Part shown: one piece after another, positions 37,223 through 50,455 of the stretch
Layout: every line of letters begins with the position of its first letter
How positions within the stretch are numbered: the first letter of the stretch is position 1
DNA from: Opisthocomus hoazin
Lineage: Eukaryota; Chordata; Aves; Opisthocomiformes; Opisthocomidae
Direction: 5' to 3'
Assembly: GCF_030867145.1 (NCBI RefSeq)
Contig: NC_134436.1
Location: forward strand, 5,146,001-5,210,000
Length of the DNA stretch: 64,000 nucleotides
Program-made: the position numbers and the translations under genes
The notes under the pieces: model-generated
Told to the model about the DNA's origin: nothing
What the model saw: only the letters and a program-made list of their open reading frames with translations
Databases searched by the model: none

Positions 37223-38639
37223 TATTAACATAGCAGGAAGCTGCCTTCCAGCTGAGGAAAAGCAAGCTGACAACTCCAGGAAGGCTATATCTGAAAATAC
37301 GTTTTCATGTGAGAACTTTTGGTCTACTGTGCTGACGGGAATTTAAATACCAGGAGCATACCAGCAGCCATGCATGTGATGACAGCGATTTGCTGACTTG
37401 TAGGCAGAATATGAAGTGGTCTTTTATGAGACACCTAGATAGATGCTAGAAAGTGCTGGGGAGAAGCATGAGGTCCTACTGCATGTCACAAATTTTAAAG
37501 GGAAATGCAAGCGAAGGATCCTGGAAGGCAAAGTCAGACTGCTGGCTAGAGGATTTAGCTCCAGGGTACTGTTGACAGTTTCTCTGAAATCCTTCCAGTT
37601 ATACACACAACTCCAATTAGGCAGAGGGGAAGAAGATGCTATCCAGAGGTGATGGTCTCCATCAAAAGTCAAAAGTGAAATCAGACTTTTCACAAGGAAA
37701 ACATATACGATGTGTTTAATTAAGTGGGAGCTGGGGGAAATCTGTCATGAGCTAAGGCAAACAGATTGACAAGGGTTGGTAAAACAAAAATACTCTATGT
37801 ATCCAGCTAGTTCAGAAAAAAGCTTACTGCAGGGATGGGAACAGTTCATAGGTGAAATTGTATTACATCAAGATGACATTGGACTAAAAAGCTAAACAAA
37901 AGTGCCCCCAAAATTAAGAACTATAAATGCATGTATAGAAAGTAAAAACTTTAAAAAAAAAGAAAGCTAGATGAAATAAAACCCAGGTAATACAATCAGA
38001 TCTCAACACAGTAGAAAATAGTAAAAAAGTAGAAAATAGAACCGATGGTATACCATAGTATGTGGCCATAAACTACAAAAAAGAGAGTGCAAGTCATAAA
38101 AGTGAAAGAATTTTTTTTTATATCAAAGAAAATGTTTTAAGGAATCTAGTCAGTCTAAAATTCTTACTGGAAAAGACCATACACTGAAACTGTCGGGCAG
38201 TAAGAATGTAAATATATGAGTAGTTATCCCATCAGTCACCAGAGAAAGAAGACTGAGTGCTTAATGTTGAGAGGTGAAATACTAAACATGGGGACCTCTA
38301 TTATTCATAAATAAATCGATATAATGGCACAAAGGAAAAAAGGTTAGAGAACCAATTTATAGAAACAGAGTATGACTGCTTTTCAGAACTATTAAATCCT
38401 GAACATCCAAGGAGAGAGGCTGCTCTCTACCTAATATTATGCAAGGTACAAGAGGAGTAAGTTCAAGAAGAGGCAGTCAATGAACCAACAGAGAATATGG
38501 GCTGCTCTTACAGAACAGAGAACTCTATCTTGGAGTGCAACGGTTATGACTTAGGAGGTCTTAATGGGCAAAGAGCTCACCACAAACGCTCAAGGTAAAA
38601 GCATGATAAAATGGGAGATGTGATGAAAAAGAAGGAATC
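37223..38639. other. Gene-free sequence, possibly decayed CR1
   Basis: Between the microsatellite and the next CR1 3' end, the purine-rich plus strand (for example 37,440-37,700) could be a remnant of a CR1 upstream region belonging to the element at 38,640-39,010. I cannot align it convincingly. A 12-bp duplication agtagaaaatag occurs at 38,010 and 38,029. Confidence 0.35.
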
Positions 38640-39010
38640 TCTGCAACCTCTGGGTACAGCATCATTGAAACCACCAGTATATCTAATTCTGATGTTCACA
38701 TTTAAAGCTGTTGAAAGATTAGATCAGGGGCAGAAAAGAACCATAAAAAGTATATGAGGAGAGAAGGACATGTAACTGGGAAATTTAAACAGCTCAATTG
38801 TGGGGCGCTTCGATAAATACTTTCACAAGGGGAAAATATCAACCAACACTTTTTAATCTAGCAGAGACAGAAGAAAGACTAAGGGCTGAAAAATGAAAGT
38901 GATTCAAACCAGAAATGAAACACACATTTTTTAACAACAGTGATGATTAAATTTGGGAACAAACTACCACCTGAAGTGATGGATTTTGCAACTCTTGACA
39001 TCTGGAACAT
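38640..39010 (+). mobile_element. Ancient CR1-type LINE, ORF2 C-terminal end
   Basis: The plus strand follows the end of CR1 ORF2: gggcagaaaagaaccataaaa, gaaatttaaacagctcaat, ctttttaatctagcagagacag, then gaaatgaaacacacattttttaacaa and gggaacaaactaccacctgaagtgatgga. The last stretch is the 'WNKLP.EVVD' block. It is heavily mutated. Confidence 0.8.
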
Positions 39011-40514
39011 ATGTTCCTGTGAAAAGTTCAAGTTTTGATAAATAAGAAATTTTTTTTCCCTGAAAAACAATTTTGTCAGAAAATTCTTAGCCACTGTTCG
39101 GATTACTTGTCTATTTTAAAGCACCAGAGAGATAGCTTTGTACATTGAAAGTTGGTCAAAATGATAATTAAAAGCAGAATAATGGAATTCCTAGATAAAG
39201 GAGCATGATATGGTAGCAGCTAATTATCACAGTGTCTATAATGAAAATTTTGCATCACTAGTATTTTAGAATTATTTGAACATATCTTTATAACAATGAT
39301 CAAAAGGGAACTGCTTGACATAATCTACTTCAACATTCAAAAGCCTTCTGACAGCCTTTTTGAGGCAGGACCTGTTCTAGAAGAATCCTGCATGGCCAGA
39401 TATTGTGGATGCTACAGAAAGCCAAAGCACAGACCAACATATAAAGACTATGCTAACAGCCAGAACACTGACGAATATCACAAACAGGTATTTCATAACA
39501 AGCTTTGGCTTTTACGTGGAGGTGCGAAGCGGCATTATGCCAAGCATAATTTTTGTAACTGCAATCAAGGCACCAAGAACTGTTGCATAAGTGCTTTTAA
39601 TACACTACAGGAATGAAATATGATACATAAGTCACTGACAACTTGTAAAGCATCCTTAAACATACCATGATCATTAACAAATGTGCCAAGGAAGGCTAGT
39701 ACATCTGTATGTAACTCAAACAGAGGACTTGGGCTCCACGTTACTTTTATTGAGTAAAATACTTTAGAAGACTCCAACTTACCCTGAGTCAATAGAATGT
39801 GAAGCATCACTGAAAAAAACATCCTCTTGGGATTTTTCATCGGACAGAGAATTGTGGCACTTCTCGGTAAATGTCAGGCTTATCAGTGTTGTGAGTAAGC
39901 ATCAGTTACCTCTCAAACAAGCTGACTCTATTCATTTTTCTCAGAACTGGATGGAATATTCTCCTGGCAAGGAACAGCTCTTTTACTAGACCGCAGCACA
40001 AATTTGTAAAAGAAGCTTGCCTCAGCTCTGATCAAAAAAACAAAGGAGATCTAGAATAAATTAGATGGCTGTAGAAAGATTTGCTTTTTGACTACAAAAC
40101 GGGATCATTTGGAATTAAAGGGATACAAGAGATACAAATTTCTCCTCTTCAGATCATAACAGATACACTAATTGTAAGAAAATGTTCTTCTTAATACTTG
40201 TTTACCTACTTCAAATTACATCTGTAGCTTCAAGTATATTTTTGACCTGTGAGTGGTTAATGACATCAATATTTGCAACACATTTTCATCCCTTTATAAA
40301 AATCCTTTCTTTATTTCCACCATGTAGCTTTTCTCTTTATATTGCTAGATGAGACCTAGCAGCATCGTGGCGAGATCTTCATTAGCATTCAAATAAAAAT
40401 TCATTGTTTGCCTGTATAGTGGGGAGATGAGTTCAGCGTTCACTGTTCAGTGTTCACCGCTACCATCACAAGTGTTTACATTCATATCTATGTTTCATTT
40501 TCTTTTGACAGAAC
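39011..40514. other. Gene-free AT-rich sequence, nothing recognised
   Basis: No repeat family or exon was recognised. A 106-aa plus-strand frame (39,296-39,616) has no known domain and no supporting splice structure. Confidence 0.45.
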
Positions 40515-40860
40515 ATAACAAAACACAAGAAAGGCTGCACTGGGTCAGATCAAAGGTTTCCCTACTACAGCATCTGGTTTTCAACAGAGATGCCTGGGAA
40601 AGGAGTTTAAGAACATAGCAGGCATGCAGCAGTGCTTTCTTGGAATATTATTCTCTTTTCTAACAGTATGTGTCTTGGGACTTTTTGAACCACAGTCCTT
40701 GGTTTTACTGTTTAACAGGTTATGCTTTAACTTCTCTCCATTAACTTTTCCTGCTACCCCTGGAGCACAAGTAAACTTTGAGCATCCATAATATCCTATG
40801 GCAAGGGATTTTACAGCTTAATTACAAGTTTTGTAAAGAACCATCAATCAGATTAAATTG
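40515..40860 (-). mobile_element. Ancient CR1-type LINE, 3' terminal region
   Basis: It starts with aaaggctgcactgggtcaga and tcaaaggtttccctactaca. This is the reverse complement of a widespread old sauropsid CR1 3' end (compare 'ggcc..actgggtcagaccaaaggtcc'). It continues with a 3' UTR-like part (atatcctatggcaagggatt, ttgtaaagaacc). It may belong with the RT piece at 41,220-41,415. Confidence 0.7.
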
Positions 40861-40889
40861 ATTTCTAGTTCTTTTTTTACAAGAGACAC

Positions 40890-40985
40890 TAAAGGAGCTG
40901 CTCAGTTTGGAGAGCAGGCAGCGAGGGGGATACGAGTAAGACTCTTAAAATCATGGTCACAGCAATAACAGGTGGACAGCTCAGG
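40890..40985 (+). mobile_element. Possible CR1 fragment in opposite orientation
   Basis: cagtttggagagcaggcagcgagggggatacgagtaagactcttaaaatcatgg resembles (in pieces) the CR1 block encoding 'SLE.RR.R.GDMI..YK.M' on the plus strand, opposite to its neighbours. It is short and diverged, so this is a weak call. Confidence 0.4.
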
Positions 40986-41219
40986 CAGATGGACCACTGG
41001 TTTCATCCACGAGAGCATTTCTTTTGTTGCTATGACTAAGTCATCTTAGCTGCATCTTCAGCACCTTTTCAAAAGCTCCAGCGAATTTGTGAAATGTGGT
41101 TTCTCACTGGAAAAAACTTCCCTAATATGGTGGGCTTTATCCACTTCATCGTTTTCTTCTCATAATTTCTATTCACTTGCTCAGTACAGACTCAAGTGTG
41201 ACAGTCCGCTCCTGGGGAC

Positions 41220-41415
41220 CTTCTCAGGGATTGTTGTCACATTTACCATCTTCCATCCCCCCTGCAGGGAGACTGATTTAAGTGACGGGTTACACACTAT
41301 AGTAGCTCCATAATTGCATATTTGTTTTCCTCCAGAGCTCCTGAGTGATTACCATATGGTCTTGGCAATTTCTGACTCTTTGTCTTATCAATTAGTCCTA
41401 AAATGCATTTTAATG
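41220..41415 (-). mobile_element. Ancient CR1-type LINE, RT N-terminal piece
   Basis: The order of blocks matches a reverse-complement CR1 segment upstream of the RT core: ttgtcacatttaccatcttcc, gactgatttaagtgacgggttac, tagctccataattgcatat, gctcctgagtgattaccatatgg, caattagtcctaaaatg. Together with 40,515-40,860 this could be one internally deleted element. Confidence 0.7.
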
Positions 41416-44369
41416 TCATTTAATTTGAGACAGGTCCTTACACTTGTCCCCATAAGTCTGGCTCTCTTGGGAGAATAACCTACCTCAACCACAGTGAGCA
41501 CCAACACAAAGCTTCAGTTTACTTTTCAACAGCACTTTTCCTCTCTTACAGTAACCCTTTTAGCAACTAGTCATCTGTTGACCATACCTCTGGAAAAGTA
41601 CCTGATTCTGGCAATTTTAATTATTCCTTTAGTGAGTTCACACTTTAAAATTTTCCCATGCTTGCCATACAGATATAGCTTCAGAGTTAATGATTTTTTT
41701 TTTTAAATAGTTTCTTTAGTAGCTGAGAAATCCCTGATTTTTAATACTCTCTTCCACTTTACTGTTAGAACATTGTATTTTGGTCCCTTGTAGAATTATT
41801 TCACTCAGTGATATATTGCTTGCAGCTTCAGATAGGGTGTTTTTATCTAGTTTCTCATCATCAGCATGCAGGCAGGACAGCTCTCTGGGTGTTACGTCAC
41901 CAGCTGGCATCATCTCACAGTTAGATATGACAGCGCTTGGTCAGTCTCAGGGTACTTCGGAAACTGCTCTGTCCAGGCAGCTTTCTGCTCACCTATGTAG
42001 GTGTCCCAACCCAGCAGCACCCTGTCTGTGGGGACAGGCTCCATCCTCACACAGACAAGGTCTACGAAATGCAATGAAAATGGAATAGAAAGCAAGCAGC
42101 TGGCAGAACCCAGGCAGGCCTGTGGATCCACGACGACTCACAGAAACAAATCTACCAGATGTTTCAGCCTCACAAGGGAGCCACACGCCTGTCCTACTGC
42201 AGGAATTGTGTTTTGCCTCCTGTTGTGTTGGCTTCCTGCAAAAATGCCAGAAAATGCTGGTGGTTTGAGAGTTACTTTTCCCTTCCTAAAATTGGTGCTA
42301 CCACAGGTTTGTGTAGTTAGTGAGTATCAACAAGAAATAAATCAGAGCTTGGAGAAACGCCGTTCTCCACTCTTCTTCCAGTGTGGCTTGTTTACACTGC
42401 TGCGCTGCAATCTGAAAAATGCCATCTGTAATGAATACTAAATAGTGGGAGGCTTTTTCTCAGCAATGTGTTACTAAACCTGATTGCTGTGCAGTGTAAT
42501 ATGCTGGGAGAGAGTGGGGGCTTGGCTGTGTTTCTCTGTTGCTTGCAGTCATAGAAACTGTCAAGCTTAGATGCCTCTGTGATCTCCAAGCAGTGTGTCT
42601 CCCTAAACCCTTTCCTAGCTACCCATTTATTTTTAAAATGTTCCATTGTTACTGTAGCTCAGTTCTTTCAGCCAATTTTAATGTCATTATTATTTCTCTT
42701 TAAAATTTATCTACTTATGTAATTTTAATTTTTTTTATCCCAAATCAATTCATAGTGATATGTTAACAGCTGCTTTGTAGTGGAAGTCACCCAGAGTTAA
42801 TACTTGCAACTCATTAAAAAATTACTCACCTCTGTGTTATAAAATCTGTACTGCATTGCCTTGCACCCCTGTTCTCAGCATATTCACGCGTGTCTCCGCT
42901 TCATGACCAAGACCATTTCCAACCTTACAGTGAGTACCTGCCTGTGGAGGGCACACGTAAAACCAAAGGATGCCAGTAAGCAAGAACACTTATCCACACA
43001 CCGACGACTTCTAGAGTACTTCTATCGCTCCTTAAGCTTAAAGGCCCAGGAAGTAGAAGGGGGTCTATATTGCAGAAGATGGTGATAAAAGGGACGAAAG
43101 AAGAAAGAGTCGTAACAGGGCCCCTGCACACAGTTCAAAATTCTAGCAGCCAACATGGAGTACATCTGCCTCTATTTTGGGAGTCTGATGACACTTTTCA
43201 TTTCCTTCCTCTGACAGCAGTTCCATCTTCCAAACAGTTCAACGCACAACCATGATGATAATTCTACATAACGTAACAAAATGCACAGTGGAAATGGTAC
43301 TGACCCAAAGGCTTGTTAACACACAGCATAAATAAGAATTTATTGGGTGGTATTTTTTTGCCCTTTAGAATATTGAATTCGGGCAAAATCAATGTTTCTG
43401 AAAAACAGCAAATGGTTCATACCAATGCAATGCATATTCTTTCTTCCTTGACTCATATACTGGAGCTTTCATATAAATATACATACACTTGCTAGACACA
43501 CAGCATCAAACGCTCCAGCAGAAGTGCTGCAAGACAAAGTATAACACCTTGTTTTGGTAAGATCAAACTTACAGTCACGTGGGCACACTGAACAGGAGAT
43601 ACCAAAACTTATCACACACACACTTCTTGTTGAGCTGTGCAAAGGTCATTCTGTTCTGTGAATAAGCTCATGTCAACAGTGAGCATATATCAGAGTTCAG
43701 AAAACACTTTGCTGAGAAGATCCAAGCTTTCTGGGTTAAAAAGGTTACAAAATTTAGTCTAATCTCTATTTCTATTTTCTCAGATGTTCACTACCTATCT
43801 ATTACAGGCAAAGAAGTCAGTCCAGCCCAAAATTAAGGTTTCCCAACTTCTTGTTTTGCATGACTCTGACCATATTTCTACAAGACTGTTCAGACTTGCA
43901 GTTCAGTCTTCAGAAATCTCTCAAGCTAGCCTGAAATTTCTTTTTTAAATTAAGCTGATTTGCATCTTAACTTCTCAAACTGAAATAAAATAATTTATTT
44001 TTGTGAATATGGTCCTTCCACCACTCTCATGAGAACCTTTTGTGTCTCTGTGCTTTATCACAGGAATTTCACATTCGGCACAGGGTTCCTCCTACTGAGA
44101 AGTTAGTACCTGTTGCCTTCACAACTGTCCCCAGAGTTCTTACACTTTCATATAACTGGAACCACTAGCAGTCATCTTCTACAAGTCAAACAGAGTAACT
44201 AAGATACCAAAAGATGTAATGTCCAGAAAAACACCACAATAATCTGAATGACTTATAAGCGCATAGCAACTAATAAGTAGATGAGTACTTGTCAACGTGA
44301 ACTCCTCACGACCAAACAAGCTGACTCAATCTAATTCCCCTCTCCAATGGATGAGACTTTGTATATAGG
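41416..44369. other. Gene-free AT-rich sequence, nothing recognised
   Basis: AT-rich DNA. The first part, to about 41,930, may still be decayed CR1. No exon pair, RNA gene or clear repeat was found. The 146-aa plus-strand frame at 42,001-42,441 is domain-less and is regarded as chance. Confidence 0.4.
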
Positions 44370-45330
44370 GAAGAAGCAGCAGATACCACATACCTCAATG
44401 TCACTGAGACTCCTAAGATTGTCCCACACAACATTCGTGAGGGCAAGAATGCCCTGGTTGAAGTCACGACACAAATCTGGTTGGAATCCGCACACTGAGT
44501 AGTTTCCAAGGGTTCAGTGTGCAATTTAAAGGACATATTGAATGGTTACTCAGCTGTTTCCATTCAATATTTTATTGATAGCCTGGATGAGGGAATGGAC
44601 TGTGTGGTTATTAAATCTGCCAAGATTAAATCTGTGAAGAGTGGCTACAAACACATGGGGGATAGAAGTATTAAAAACTTTTGACAACTTGGACAAGTTG
44701 TCTATAAATATAGGAGTCATCTCAATTGTAAAAAGTGTAGCATTTTAACTTAGGCAGGATTAAAGCGCACAAATACAGGACAGATATCAGCTTGGCAGAA
44801 AGCAGTCAAAAAAAAAAAAAAAAGATCTGAAGGTTTTGATAGATCACAAGCTGAACAGGGGTTATTGTCCTGAGCAAAGAGAAAACACTACACAGATACA
44901 CTAACAGAAGAGTTACCTGCAAGAAATCTTGCAGGTCCTTTCGCTGTACTCAGTATTAATAATGCCTCAGTGCAGAGGCACGTCCAGTCTTGGGTACTGC
45001 TCCTCAAGAAAGGTTGACAGGCTAAGCAGGAAGAATAACAATAATGGCTAGAGGTCTGGAAAATATGATCTGAGTCAAGACAGTGAGAACAGGAGGTGCT
45101 CAAAAGAAAGAACACTGAGAGATGCAATAACAGTACTGACAGAGTCAGGACTGGTGCAGTGACAGTCCTGTAGCAGACAAAAGCCTGGTACAAAATCGAA
45201 GAGAAACAACAGTTCTGCATATGCCAAGAATGTCATAAGCAGATCTGATTCTGTTGTAGAAGAAGATGGACCAAGTGATCAGCTGAGCTTTCTTTCAGCT
45301 TCACTTTTCAATGATTCTGTGTTCAGCCAA
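44370..45330 (+). mobile_element. Ancient CR1-type LINE, RT to 3' terminus
   Basis: This is a nearly continuous 3' half. RT blocks (ttgtcccacacaacattcgtgag; tcaatattttattgatagcctggatgag; attaaatctgccaag in the FADDTK position) are followed by ORF2 C-terminal blocks (caggattaaagcgcac, atcagcttggcagaaagcag, gatcacaagctgaac, gtcttgggtactgctcctcaag). The 3' tail runs to caatgattctgtg at 45,325. An A16 run at 44,808-44,823 is a later expansion. Its end resembles the avian 8-mer tail, unlike the older copies around it. Confidence 0.87.
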
Positions 45331-47779
45331 TTAGAGTCTGTCTGTACTCAATTTGTCTTGAGGCACCCCAGTGACTTCATACAGTAATTGCTCGCGTGCA
45401 TTTACATCATTTCTGCATTAACATCAGCATTAAGGTTACAGTGTTGTATGTTCATCTTACCACCTTAAGACTATCTGTCTTGCAAATACCTTATCAAAAT
45501 GCTATTTGCTGAACCAGCTTGACTTGCAACTCATTAATCAAAAGCCATTTTAATGATTAGTTCTCAAATAGTAATTCAATAAAATCTTTGTGTCTTGATT
45601 TTCCTTTCTAACCAGTGCAATGGGCAAAAGGGTCTGTAATCATTTGGTACCACTACTCTCAGTCTCAAAGAATCTAGATTAGAACTGTGGTGCCAGTCTT
45701 CCATTCCACTGCCATAACTTTAGAAACTGCTACAACTTCAGGAAAAATCGTATACATCTTGGGCCTCTCAGTTCCAGATTCTTATAGAAGACTCCAGATC
45801 ACTGCTGCTGCCATTAGCATCCAGTCCAACCCCTGGTACAAAAGCAGGACCAGCACTACCTTACGTCCATTCTGAAATCAGAAGAGATGTACTTAAAATC
45901 TTCCCCAGATTACTCATTTCAGTGATTATACACCCTATAATTAACTACATATTCCTAATGCCTCTGTTAGTGTAGTTCAGCCTGTTATCTCCAGCCACCT
46001 CTCCAGTGGGCATGGAAAACAGCTTAAGATGCAGTGGCCAGGCGAGCAACTGATTGACATACCCACTTCTTAGTCACAATTACTCACTCAGGGTGCCAAG
46101 GGAAAGCAGTGCTGCCTTATCAAATAATTATAATCAGTTACCAATATTGATCAGAACCAGCTACAGCTCAACTTCCCACAGAATCCATCCAATTAAATGC
46201 TTGTGCTGTAGTACTGCTGGAAGGAGAACAAAGACCCTTGTGAGCTGTGCAGGTTCTGAGATTCATGAAAATACAGCTCAACTTCACTGGCATACAATTA
46301 GTTAAATTAACATCATATGAAACCAGAAATTATACAAGCCACAGACCTTGTTAGCTCTGTGTATCCTTACACCATTGTTAAATTGATATGGTATATAAGG
46401 TACAACATATGATATAAGTTGATATGTCAGAGAGTAGAAACCCCGTAAGATTTCAGATTTATCATCTTAATCCTTTACATTTCTTCTCAAGAAATCACAC
46501 TGCTGTCATTTTCTCTTCCATTCTGATTACCTTCTTTGTAACATTGGCTTTCTTACTTTTACTGAATAATTCCTGGTCTATTATATCTACAATTATATTA
46601 ATAATTATGCCTTTTCATCAGCTAGCAGCTAATTGCACCTGTTCCTATCCAACTTGCTCAGAAAACAGTCAATTCATCTGTATCCATATCACTCTCAGTG
46701 TTGCTAAGCAGTCAGCGCTAGCCAGCAGTTGCACTGTAACCGGCGTTGTTTGGTTTACCCTGGCTTTAACTGTATTTTGCAGTAGCTGAGTGGTGGTGCC
46801 TTTCAACCTCAGAGTAAACGTTTTTCACTGCTAAGCAAGTGTTAGTCACACACTGAAGTGCAGCAGCTGCTTGGCAAAGCCTGCTTATCCCCATCAGCTT
46901 CAGAGCACCTTTGGAGTTGTCAGTAGGCAGCTACTACTTATTGCAAGGAGCGGCCTGGAATTGGAGAGACCCAAAAAGAATCATCTAGCAGACCAGTCTC
47001 TGCCATCTGCAGTCTTAGTCCTTTTGTGGTCAGACCTTATCCAAGATTTTGTTATACGCAAACTGAAGTCATGAAGCAGTCAAAGCTCTCGTTCTCTGGC
47101 ACTACCACACTGAAGAATTACTTGCATTCACATACTGTCCTTCCAAGCTTCTTGGCATACCGGATCATTCCTGCGTCCGCTAATGTGAGAACCGGACGTT
47201 GTCAGCATGACTCTGCTGTCTCGCTCTGGTTTCCACCAGCACAGTGTGGACGGCTTCTGCCCAAAAACACTCAAGCTAGTTAGTATCAAACTTCAGTGAT
47301 GTGGTGACAAATCACACCAGATTACTTTTTTCCCAATTACCTGTCATTTTATATGTTGTAGGTTGGAGAGAGAAGCTGCTGTTCCAGGGCAGGAATTCCC
47401 ACCATCTCCAGCCCTGGCAAGCCACTTCCTTCCCCGTTTCTCAGATAATGAAATCAGTTAAATTAACATTAGTGAAATGTTAATGGCTGGTATTGCTAGC
47501 CTTTCTAGAGACTGGACTAGGCCAAAAACCTTAATCTTTTTATCTAATTCATGACTGCATACTATGAAATGTTGGCAAATGCAGTGGTCATGCTTGATTA
47601 CAGAAAAAGGGAATCCAAAAAATGAAGAAATTTGTTTAAAAAAATGCTCAGAGTCGCAGCCAGAAAGGTAAAATGTTTTCACATGGCAGGTAGACTATGT
47701 TAGGATTCTATACCGGAGGCTCAAAGCAAATGCATATAACCTGTCAAAAAACAGACTTGAGAGAAAAACAAAAAGCTAG
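45331..47779. other. Gene-free AT-rich sequence, nothing recognised
   Basis: No transposon, exon or RNA gene was recognised. The 121-aa plus-strand frame at 46,424-46,789 is leucine/isoleucine-rich, as expected from AT-rich DNA, and has no other support. Confidence 0.5.
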
Positions 47780-49090
47780 CATCATAAAACAGCAGGATCA
47801 GGGAGGCTGTTGGAAGTTAAAAGGTATCCTGCAAAAAGCTGAAGTTGTGTCTGAAAAAGGAAAACTAAAAAGAACATAAATTCTGGCAGACTAAATGTAA
47901 AAGCACAATAACATAGACTGAAGAAAGAGTTTAGAAGCAGTTTGCTAAAGAAATAAAAAAAATGTAATAAATCCTTCTTGAACACGTCAAGAGCAAGAAG
48001 ATTGCAAGAGCCAGTGAGCTATACAGGTATGAAAGAAGCACTCAGAAAAGATAATGCCATCTTAAAAAAATCCCAAACTCGTTTTTTTTCCAAAATCTCT
48101 GTTCACCTGGAGAATCTCGGATAAATTCTCAAACCAGCACCTTGTTCATACGGCATTCACAGAAGGCTTGTCTTAATTTCAGGTTGTTAAGAGTAGATTA
48201 CAAACCAGACAAAAGGAGTAACAACATATCACTGGGCGCAGAGTACATTCATACAAGATTTTTACAGAATGTTAAATACGAATCATCTGAACTAACACCC
48301 TTAGCATGTAACCTTTTGCTGAAAATTGCTGGGATTGTCAAAGGACTGGAAGGTAACTAATAAGAAATCAGTTTTTAAAAATAAATCCCGTGGCAATTCA
48401 AGAAACCACAGATCACTAAGTCTAATGTCCATATTGGTCATATTGGCTGAAGGTCTAGTAATGAACAGAATTAATGAATGCATGAATAAAAAGTAACACA
48501 TTAAGGAAAAGTAAACATGACTTTTGTAAGGAATCTGAGCCTCCTAAATCTGCTGGAATTCTTTGAAGGAGTCAAGAGTATACAAATAACAGAGATCCAG
48601 CTGAGAAATTTTCCCTGTATTTCCAACTCACCCCCATGCTTCCAGAAACCTCAGACACTGAAGGTCTCATCAAAGGCTTTTAAATAAACTAAACAGCTGG
48701 GGACTACAGGTAAGGACCTCACAGCGTTAAATAGTAGTTTAATATTGGGAAAAGAAGGTAAGACTAAAGGATGAGTTTTCACAGTGGAAGATGATCATCA
48801 GTAGAGTCCCATGCGGATTAAGGTCCATGGTGCTCAATGTGTTCAGATGTGATCTGGAAAGTAGGTGGAATAGTGAAGATGATTTCTGATAAAAGCTAAA
48901 TTAATTAGGGTAAAATTTACTACAAAAACTTAAGGATCTAATGACACTGAGCAGCCTCATGATAAAGGGGAAGATAAATTTCAGCCCTGACAACTATAAT
49001 CTGGTTATCCACGAAAAGTAACACTAACTTTACACATAGAGCGATGGGCTCTGAACTACTTTGCACAATTTAGGAAATGCATCTTGACAT
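47780..49090 (+). mobile_element. Long ancient CR1-type LINE (linker through RT)
   Basis: About 1.3 kb follows CR1 order on the plus strand. Linker: gcagtttgctaaagaaataaa, gtcaagagcaagaagattgc, gagccagtgagctat. RT N-terminus: ttaaaaataaatcccgtggc, aaccacagatcactaagtct, the 'P.F..G...N.R.VSL' block. RT core: catgacttttgtaagg, cctaaatctgctggaattc, tttgaaggagtcaag, then the 'LF.N'-type block at about 48,810-48,880. C-terminal part: acttaaggatctaatgac at about 48,940 and taacactaactttacacatag. No frame remains open. Confidence 0.8.
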
Positions 49091-50455
49091 TATAATAGCT
49101 AGTTCTATTAATATATCACCTCACTGCTCAATAGCAGTCAACAAAAGAAAACCAACATTTCAGAATTCTTAGGAAGACAGTATAACTTTGCCACTGTATG
49201 AATTCATGGTGCATCTGCTTCTCGAATACGAAGGGCAGTTCTCCTACTCTCATCTCAGAAACAAAAAAAAAAGAAACTGTAACAGGTAAAAGAAAAGATA
49301 CGTGGCAGAATGACAAACATGGTAAGTAGTACAGAACTGCTTCCATCTGAAAAACAAAGTCAGCATGCAGAAGTTGAATAGGAAGTGATCACTTGCCATT
49401 TGTCTTTCCCAATTGTACTGAGCAGGCCGGCTGCCAGAAAGGGGAGACGGACATCGTACAAGAGCTCTGTCGTGTGCCTTTTTGTTCAGCTGCTGAAGCC
49501 TTCGTATGCTGTCAGACAAGAATTTCAAGGGATGTGTGAGAATTGCGACAGCTAGGTTTCATACACAATCCCAGCATGTTTTCAGGAAAAAATAGAAGGG
49601 GAAAAAGGAGGAACAAAAGACTGCTGTACTTGCGGTACTTTTTGTTTCCATCACTTCTAAATCCTAATTCATTAGAGGTCTCACTTCCTTTCTCATCTGC
49701 CCACCTCACACTACAATTTCAGAACTAAAATTAAAAACCACTTAGGCAGCATTTACTAACATACGACTATGGCAATCCAGCCATGTTGCTTGCCAGCCTC
49801 TATAGTGATGCATTTTAACACAGCTCCTCTCACCCTTTTACATTTCTCTCATTTTTTAAACTCCTTTGAGCGTTGTGGGTTCAGGTTGTTAACTCAGCTC
49901 CTTCAAGGACAGCACTACTTCTCATTCAGCTGTGCAGGAGCTCATATCAATTGGTGCCATACCTGATCGCAGCCTTAAACTACCGGCGAGCTATTAATAA
50001 CATGCAAGCAATCATTTTAATTACAACCGGGTGTCTAGAATTTAGGAGCTGTATGAAGAGTTCTTTCTATCTAAAATATTATTGTCCCATTGTGCATTTT
50101 GGAGTTTAGCTCTCATTAAAAGTAATAGAGGGAAATAGTCTGTAGCAAACCGAATGTGTTTGTTTTCACAGTTCACCTCCTGCTCCTCTACACTAAAACA
50201 CACTCTCACTCAGTGACAAGACCACAGCTGTTGCATCTTTTACTTACCTGCTGAGTGCAATATTTAGCTCGAGGGACGCTGAAGTTTTCTGTTTGTTAGT
50301 TATCAGGTCAATAACTCTCACCTTATCACTTCAGTTTCCATTCTGTTGATAAAACCTGTCAGCCTTCCTTGAGTGGTTCCTGGCCCTCAGAAGAAATCAC
50401 ATTAAATTGGCACAACCAAGTAAATCTGTAAGGGATGTGCTCCTGACTTACCAAA
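49091..50455. other. Gene-free sequence, nothing recognised
   Basis: AT-rich non-coding DNA with a short A-run at about 49,262-49,272. No repeat family or exon was recognised. Confidence 0.5.

Noticed and set aside
37440..37700. Possible CR1 endonuclease region upstream of the 38.6-kb CR1 end
   Set aside because: I could not align it to the endonuclease motifs with confidence. It is left as unassigned sequence.
39296..39616. 106-aa ORF with several cysteines
   Set aside because: No recognisable domain, no splice sites matching the ends, and it lies in AT-rich repeat-laden DNA.
46424..46789. 121-aa ORF with hydrophobic segments
   Set aside because: The hydrophobicity comes from AT-rich codons (Leu/Ile/Phe). 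There is no family resemblance and no gene context.
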